A stretch of 64,000 nt of DNA from Heterohyrax brucei (taxonomy: Eukaryota; Chordata; Mammalia; Hyracoidea; Procaviidae), in contig CM053164.1 of the NCBI GenBank assembly GCA_028571685.1, positions 35,886,501-35,950,500 on the forward strand, written 5' to 3'. A program made the position numbers and the translations under genes. The notes under the pieces were generated by a model. It ran no database searches. It was not told the DNA's origin and saw only the letters and a list, made by a program, of their open reading frames with translations. The number at the start of each line of letters is the position of its first letter. Position 1 is the stretch's first letter. Shown piece after piece: positions 58,863 to 64,000 of the stretch.

Positions 58863-59222
58863 TTTCTTTTTGGTACCTGTGTATGTAATCCTGTTTGGAA
58901 ACAAGGCCTTTGAAGGTGTTATCTGTTAACGTGAGGTCATACGGAGTACGGTGGGTCCTAATCTTATGTAACTCGTGTCTCATGAAAGAGGAGATACACC
59001 CAGACAGGGAGACAAGGCAAGGATGCTATGTGACACTGCACCTGCAGTCCCAGGAATCTAGGAGAAAGTTGTGAAACAGGTTTCCCTCGGAGTCTTAGAA
59101 GGAATCAATGTGGCTGATGCACTGACTTGAACTCCTAGCCTGCAGGACTGTGAGGCAATAACTTTTAGTTCTTGTAAGCCACCAGTTTGTGATATTTTGT
59201 TACAGCAGCTCTAGGACACTCA

Positions 59223-60175
59223 TACAGTAGCCTTTGTAGGGAAAATGCCCCCTCCACTTGAGAGCAGGTGGAGGACACAGCTTCCTGGGACCTATGCACA
59301 CTGCTTCAGCTTCCATTTGCCCCTCTTGGCCAGCTGCTAGGCCGGAGCTCAAAGGGAATGGCCCTGCGACCCCACTGTCCACATCTGGGCCCTCTCAGCT
59401 CTCCTTGGGTACCTGTGCCTCAGAGACTCATGCCTCCGTCACAAGCAAATGTTTTCTTCTGTGTGGTTTTTTTCCCTCCACACCATGACAGCGGTACCTC
59501 TGGGCTTCTCGCTGCCTGTGACATTTGTAACCAATCCTGCCCAGGCTCTCATCATGCTCTTGTTTTCAGGACAGACAGAGCAATCGGTTCTACCCTCTGC
59601 CGGACAGGCACGCAGACTCCCAGTTTGTGAACAAAAAGGAGACTGTAATCTGAGTGTTCCCATCCCCTGAAATGGACAAACACTCTGAATTCCAAGTTCC
59701 TACCTAACTTCCTTTCAAAAAGATCTCCCCCTTTGCATGCCTCCACCTCACGTTAGGTGTGAGGCCAGCCACAAACTCAAGTCAGGCTTGTGACACAGCT
59801 GGGGTATGGGGAACAGGCTGGGCCTGGAAGACCAGTTAGGCTGCAGATGTTTGCTGAGGGATACTTGGGGCCTGGCCTGTGCCCAGCCCTCTGTGTGGCT
59901 CTTAGCTGGCCACTGAGGGGTAAGTCAGACACTAGGCTTGCCAGACAACCAGTAAGTCGAACAACATGTATAGTAAGAGTGCCTTTAAGGGAGTACGCAG
60001 CTGGCTGGAGGTCTGCATGCCACCTTTTTTCTTCCCTAGGCTACTGTTCTCATCACCCTCAGACCTCCTGTTATACCTGAGAGACAGTGAGTTGGGGAGA
60101 GCTGGGCTGTATTAAAATCTTTCAGTATGTAGAATTTTGAAAGCCTTTGCTCTTTCATCCTGGACCCAGGATTCC
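59223..60175. other. Intronic DNA, nothing recognised
   Basis: Overlapping frames at 59258-59670 on both strands lack domains. Confidence 0.4.
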
Positions 60176-60179
60176 AAAC

Positions 60180-60180
<1 letters not shown>

Positions 60181-60221
<41 letters not shown>

Positions 60222-60262
60222 TCACACACACTCACACACTCACCCCCCCACACACACACACT
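60181..60262. repeat. (TC)n(AC)n compound microsatellite
   Basis: About 11 TC units run into CA units interrupted by CACTCA and a C7 run. Likely polymorphic. Confidence 0.92.
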
Positions 60263-60514
60263 CATGCTGCACTGAGGTTGAGGTCCGTAAGTGCAGAAGA
60301 GCCGGTCCCCACTAGGTAGAATGTCAGAGAAGGCTCCCTAGAGCTGGGCTCCAGGCACTGAGACTTGGCCAGCTGTGAGGCTGAGAAATGAGGCCTAGGG
60401 ATCAGATACCCAGGGGTCAGCTTTAGGGGACCCTTCCATTCTCAGCTGAAGAGAGTTATCCTCTGGAAGGACTGTGGAGGCTGGAAGGACTGACCCCAGA
60501 GAGCCCTCCTCTGG

Positions 60515-60705
60515 TCAGTGCTTCTTAGAGTGCGATCTGAGGCCCGCTTACTTCGGAATCCCCTGGGGTGTGGTTTAAAAGCCAGGTTCCCAGACACCAC
60601 CTCCCCCCAGCCAAAGGTTATTGGTTCTGGATGTCCGGGGCTGTGGCCCAGATTTGCATGTTTAACACACTCTGGCAGGACATTTTATGCACTCAAGTCT
60701 GAGGA
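60515..60705 (+). mobile_element. MER5-like hAT element
   Basis: 'cagtgcttcttagagtgcga', 'ggaatcccctggggtgtggt', 'ttaaaagccaggttcccaga' and 'gcccagatttgcatgtttaa' follow MER5A; the far end is diverged. Confidence 0.6.
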
Positions 60706-60944
60706 CGAGGTTCTTCCTGGCTATACTGGCAGGTAGAAGGGAGGACTCAGAGAAGAGGGCAGAGAAATGATGCCAGGGCACCCTGCAGCGCTGCTCAGCT
60801 CTCTCACACGAGCTGTCCTCCCCAGTAACTCACTTGGTGAGGCCTGGTGGGAGTGAGGGGAGCTACCTCAAAAGCAATCCTGGAAGACAGTCTACACACA
60901 TTCAGAATATCCATGCCTTGGGGCATGATGGGTCTAACTCACCT
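60706..60944. other. Intronic DNA, nothing recognised
   Basis: Short stretch with no recognised feature. Confidence 0.4.
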
Positions 60945-61432
60945 CACCTAGTGCTGCTATAACAAAAATGTCACAAGTGCATGGCTTTAAAAAGACCTGT
61001 TTCATTCTGCCACAGTCCAGTAGGCCACAAGTCCAAATTCAGGTGTCAGCTCCAGTGGAAGGCCTTCTGTGTTAGCTCTAGAGGAGGGTCCCGGCTTGTT
61101 GTCAACCTTTCCCTGGACTGGGAGCTTCTGGGGCACTGGGACCTCAGGGGCCAAAGGATGCATTCTGCCTCCTACACTGCTTCTTGCTGGTGGTATGAAG
61201 TCCCCAACTCTCTGCTTGCTTCCCTTTCCTTTATAACCCAAGAGAGTGCCTCGGGTACAATAGAATCTTACAATTTGAGACCTGCCTCACCTACACAGCC
61301 TCTACCATGCTTCCTCATTAACATCATAGAGGCAGGATTTACGCCTTATAGGAACATCACATGATACCAGGAATTATAGCCTAGCCACGTTACTACACAC
61401 ATTTTTGGGGTGACACAATTCAAACCATGACA
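60945..61432 (-). mobile_element. MaLR/MLT1-like LTR, intact
   Basis: Minus strand begins TGTCATGGTTTGAATTGTGT and ends 'tgttatagcagcactaggtg'. A TATAAAGG box lies on the minus strand near 61230-61238. The least interrupted of the four copies in the window. Confidence 0.75.
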
Positions 61433-61559
61433 CTACCTGTGTCTGCCTGGCACTGACAGTACCCAGAGTGGTGATTTGAGGCCTTACCGTATCTGCCACA
61501 CTCACACTGCCCTCTTGGTCTCTCTGTCCGCCTCCCAGCTACACACGTCCTCCTCCAGG

Positions 61560-61652
61560 CTCAGGCCACCTAATTCATCCCTGCCCCCATAGACCCAGTA
61601 GGGCTGGCACATTGAAGGTGCTCAATAAATGTCTGTTGCATTTAATCTGATC
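61560..61652 (+). mobile_element. L2 3' end fragment
   Basis: 'agggctggcacattgaaggt', 'gctcaataaatgtctgttgc' is the standard L2/MIR-type terminal motif. Confidence 0.5.
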
Positions 61653-62540
61653 ACCTGGCTGAACTGAGGCAGAAAAGGCCTTGGCAGTCTTCGTGAGCCT
61701 GGCTAGCGGTTGTAGAGGGAGGGCCTGCCATCCGAAGACCCTGCACCTCCCCTGGTGAAGGAAATATTGATTCTGCTGTTTGTTTTGCAAGGAAGCTGTC
61801 CCCTCTGGGATGGCCAGATCTAGTACAAGTGAAATGGGAACCTGGCGGAGGCAGCAGTCTTTCAGCTGGTCTATTAATAGGGCAGCCCAGGCCTGTCCAG
61901 GCGGAGGAGAGGCCCTGCGTTGTGGGCTGCCCTGGAGCTGTGGGCCTTGGAGTGGGGGAGAAGGGGTTACTCTGGAATCCCGCCTGCCCACCCATCTCAG
62001 TTTGGCTCCACTGCGGTGGAGGGAAAGGTAAATGTGGGATGTTATTTGTAGGTCACCTTTTAAATAGGATCCAAGCAGCCTTGGCTCCGAGACCCCAGTG
62101 AAGAGCTCCCACCACCCCTGCTGGCTACAGTACCAGGGTCAGCAGAGAGAAGGCACTGTGGGGACCTGCAGGGAAGCAGCCTTCTCCTCTCTGCCTCAGA
62201 GAAAAGTCTAAGTTGAGCAAAGCAGAGCCAACCAAGCAGCCATCTGGATGTTTCATGAATCAGAGCTAAATCCAGCATCCTGGTAACCCAGAACAATTCT
62301 CCAAAGAGCCTTCCCCTAAACCAGGGCTCAGTGGTATCAGCAGTACAGGGCAGGTGAGACAGCCACACACAGCTGCACAAGCTGGGCACCAAACATCTGG
62401 GGACTTCCATTCTGGGTCCTGTCGAGCTGTGATGCTTTGCCGAGGCACGCAGCTATTGCCCTGGAAGAGCCCAGCCAGTCCCCTAAAGGAGATTCCCTAT
62501 GAAACAGGAAGCGGAACAGCCAGCAGCGCTAAAGGCCAAT
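61653..62540. other. Intronic DNA; 61740-61950 repeat-free
   Basis: The left part ('gtgaaggaaatattgattct', 'ggtctattaatagggcagcc') looks like conserved-type sequence with a TA-rich MEF2-like core. Frames at 61575-61995 on the minus strand lack domains. Confidence 0.35.
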
Positions 62541-62544
62541 GTTC

Positions 62545-62800
62545 AGACCCTCACTTTACAGACAGAAAAGCGGATGCCTGGACAGGGAAAAGGTGTCTGC
62601 TGAGTGACACACATGATTAAGAGCTCTGCTACTAACTGAAAGGTTGGAGCATCAATCCCACCCAGATGTGCGTCAAAAGGAAGTCCTAGGATCCAGTTCT
62701 CAACAGCTGCTGGTAGAAAGAGCAGGAAGGGACATGGCCAAGGTCACAAAGCATCTATAGCTGACCTGACAGTATGACTGGGCTTCCTGGCCCCCGGGCC
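62545..62800 (-). mobile_element. MIR remnant split by an AfroSINE piece
   Basis: 'ctcactttacagacagaaaa' at 62550 and 'acatggccaaggtcacaaag' at 62730 read as the complement of one MIR. Confidence 0.45.
62605..62715 (+). mobile_element. AfroSINE fragment, long form
   Basis: 'catgattaagagctctgcta', 'aaggttggagcatcaatccc', 'cagttctcaacagctgctgg'; most of the middle is lost. Confidence 0.6.
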
Positions 62801-62831
62801 CCACCTGCCACATGTAACCTTTACTTTTCTG

Positions 62832-63022
62832 TTGTGTTGGGCCACCAAGTCAATTCTGACCCCTAGCAACCCTGCAGGACAGAGCAGAACCACGCTGGGG
62901 TCTCCCAGCTATAATCTACAAGAGCAGATCGCCAGGACTTTCCTCTCGTAGAGCCACTGGTGGGTTCAAACTGTGGACGTTTCTGTTCACATCCAGACAC
63001 CTAACTGTTGTGCCCCAGGCTC
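62832..63022 (-). mobile_element. AfroSINE
   Basis: 'ggccaccaagtcaattctga', 'aagagcagatcgccaggact', 'ggtgggttcaaactgtggac', 'taactgttgtgccccaggct'. Confidence 0.75.
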
Positions 63023-63033
63023 TTCTTCTCTTC

Positions 63034-63272
63034 TGTTGTCGTTGTTGGGTGCCGTCAAGTTGATTCCAGCTCATACCAACCATGTGTGACACAGTAGAAC
63101 TGCTCTTGGCTGTAACTTCTAGGGGAGCAGATCACCAGGTGTTTCTCCATTAGAGCCACTCAAAAGTTAAAGTCAAAGTCACTGCCATCAGGTCGATTCC
63201 AACTGGTGAGTTCAAACTGCCAACTCTTAATTTAGTAGCCAAATGCTTAAACTTTGCAACGCCAGACCACCT
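63034..63272 (-). mobile_element. AfroSINE with a duplicated tail segment
   Basis: 'gttgttgggtgccgtcaagt' at the left and a second tail-like unit 'actgccatcaggtcgattcc' at about 63181-63200, then 'gagttcaaactgccaactct' and 'taaactttgcaacgccagac'. It is one SINE with an internal partial repeat or a SINE inserted into another. Confidence 0.7.
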
Positions 63273-63304
63273 TCTTTTCTCTTCTAGTCCCCTTTTGTTT
63301 TACC

Positions 63305-63518
63305 AAGAAACTCTGGTGGTGCACTGGTTAAGCGGTCAGCTGTTAACTGAAAGGTCAGCTGTTCGAATCCACCAACCACTCCACAGGAAAAAGGTGGCAA
63401 TTTGCTTCCATAAACATTACCACCCCAGAAACAACACAGGGCAGTTCTACTCTGTCCTAGAGGGTCACTACAGGTCAGAATCAACTGGATGGCAAGGGGT
63501 TTGGGTTTGGTTTTATAG
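63305..63518 (+). mobile_element. AfroSINE, variant subtype
   Basis: 'gaaactctggtggtgcactg', 'agctgttcgaatccaccaac', 'gcaatttgcttccataaaca', 'ggcagttctactctgtccta', 'tttgggtttggtttt'. Its B-box GTTCGAATCC is intact. Confidence 0.9.
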
Positions 63519-63547
63519 CTGACTTGCTCATCTACCAATAAGGGCAT

Positions 63548-63682
63548 CTCAGGGTGGTGTAAACAGTTAATGCACTCAGCTGCTAACCGAACAGACAGAG
63601 GTTTAAGTCTGCCCAGAGGCAACTTAGAAGAGAGATCAGGTCTTACTGCTGAAAAATAGTCTCTGAAAACCAGTGAAGACAA
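63548..63682 (+). mobile_element. AfroSINE, long form, 3'-shortened
   Basis: 'cagggtggtgtaaacagtta', 'gacagaggtttaagtctgcc', 'cagaggcaacttagaagaga', 'gtctctgaaaacc'. Confidence 0.78.
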
Positions 63683-64000
63683 AGCCCTGGAGGACGCCCC
63701 TTCTGGAATTTTCTGCCCCCTCCCAAGCAACATTCCTAATCCTGGTCTCCTCAGAGGCCCTGCGTGGTGCTAGCCTTCTCCCTGCTGTTTGTGCAGGCTT
63801 TTGCCCTTCTGTTTTGTCCATTTCACACTCCCCCCGCAGCTCTCTCTGAGTTGGTTCCTGTAGACTGTTTTTGAGTTTTTGCGTATCTGTCTCTGCCAAA
63901 GTATGTGGGTTTATGTGCAAGACCTTAAAACACTGGGAACCTTTAGAGCAACAAATTCCATTGAAACTTCAGGCTTCCTGCCATCCTGCCCAGCTTCCCC
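63683..64000. other. Intronic DNA, nothing recognised
   Basis: No repeat end or exon noticed up to the window edge. Confidence 0.4.

Larger units (their letters stand above)
58408..59222 (+). mobile_element. MLT1-type MaLR LTR with nested SINEs
   Basis: Left part 'gatggctcaaattttgtccc', 'cccaaaatatgtattgaaat' matches the MLT1 5' end; right part 'gtaatcctgtttggaaacaa', 'ttaacgtgaggtcatacgga', 'ctagcctgcaggactgtgag', 'ccaccagtttgtgatatttt' matches its middle and 3' end. A SINE nest at about 58460-58862 separates the two. Confidence 0.75.

Noticed and set aside
60137..60319. Frame with long Ser-Leu and Thr-His runs
   Set aside because: Translation of the TC/AC microsatellite.
43576..63518. tRNA-like A and B boxes in many places, considered as tRNA genes
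   Set aside because: They are the heads of AfroSINE or MIR elements with non-tRNA bodies and tails; no cloverleaf with intact acceptor stem was seen.

Overview
The window reads as nuclear DNA from an afrotherian mammal, most likely an elephant (Loxodonta, Elephas or a close relative). Three things point there. About 40 copies of tRNA-derived AfroSINE elements lie on both strands. An RTE-type LINE of the BovB-like kind that expanded in elephants is present in three or more pieces. There is also a background of mammal-wide repeats (MIR, L2, MER5, MaLR LTRs). No bacterial, phage, plasmid or CRISPR-like structure is present. The host assignment is inference from repeat families recalled from general knowledge. 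A manatee or hyrax cannot be excluded from the sequence alone.

Only one real coding segment can be supported: a + strand exon at about 29530-29859. It carries the start codon and the first 95 codons of KLHL29, a BTB-BACK-Kelch protein, and ends at a clean GTAAG donor in phase 0. No other exon was recognised. KLHL29 has very long introns in mammals, so most or all of the 64 kb is probably KLHL29 intron: non-coding-exon side to the left, first coding intron to the right.

Layout. 1-5 kb: AT-rich sequence, a MaLR-like solo LTR with 5-bp target duplications, an AfroSINE with a 14-bp duplication, and a minus-strand endogenous retrovirus remnant (LTR plus a tRNA-Trp-like primer site). 5-13 kb: AfroSINEs, MIRs and a second MaLR-like LTR. 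13-20 kb: SINE-poor DNA with several repeat-free stretches that look like conserved non-coding sequence. 20.3-24.4 kb: a nearly full-length but decayed RTE LINE on the minus strand, abutted by a second RTE 3' end and invaded by a fold-back mariner element and an AfroSINE. 26.4-31.8 kb: a SINE-free interval centred on the KLHL29 exon. 32-40 kb: intron with MIRs, AfroSINEs and an old mammalian repeat. 40-43.4 kb: MaLR-like LTR, a second copy of the fold-back mariner, an RTE 3' end and an L1-like 3' end. 43.4-64 kb: AfroSINE-rich intron, including a three-layer nest (SINE in SINE in MaLR LTR) at 58.4-59.2 kb and a run of SINEs at 62.6-63.7 kb.

Nothing here is a new enzymatic or defence system. 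The most unusual items are the two long-inverted-repeat mariner copies that share one rearranged structure, the tandem RTE arrangement, the nested insertions, and the ERV LTR with an internal minisatellite. Repeat boundaries are read by eye and are usually good to about 10-20 bases.
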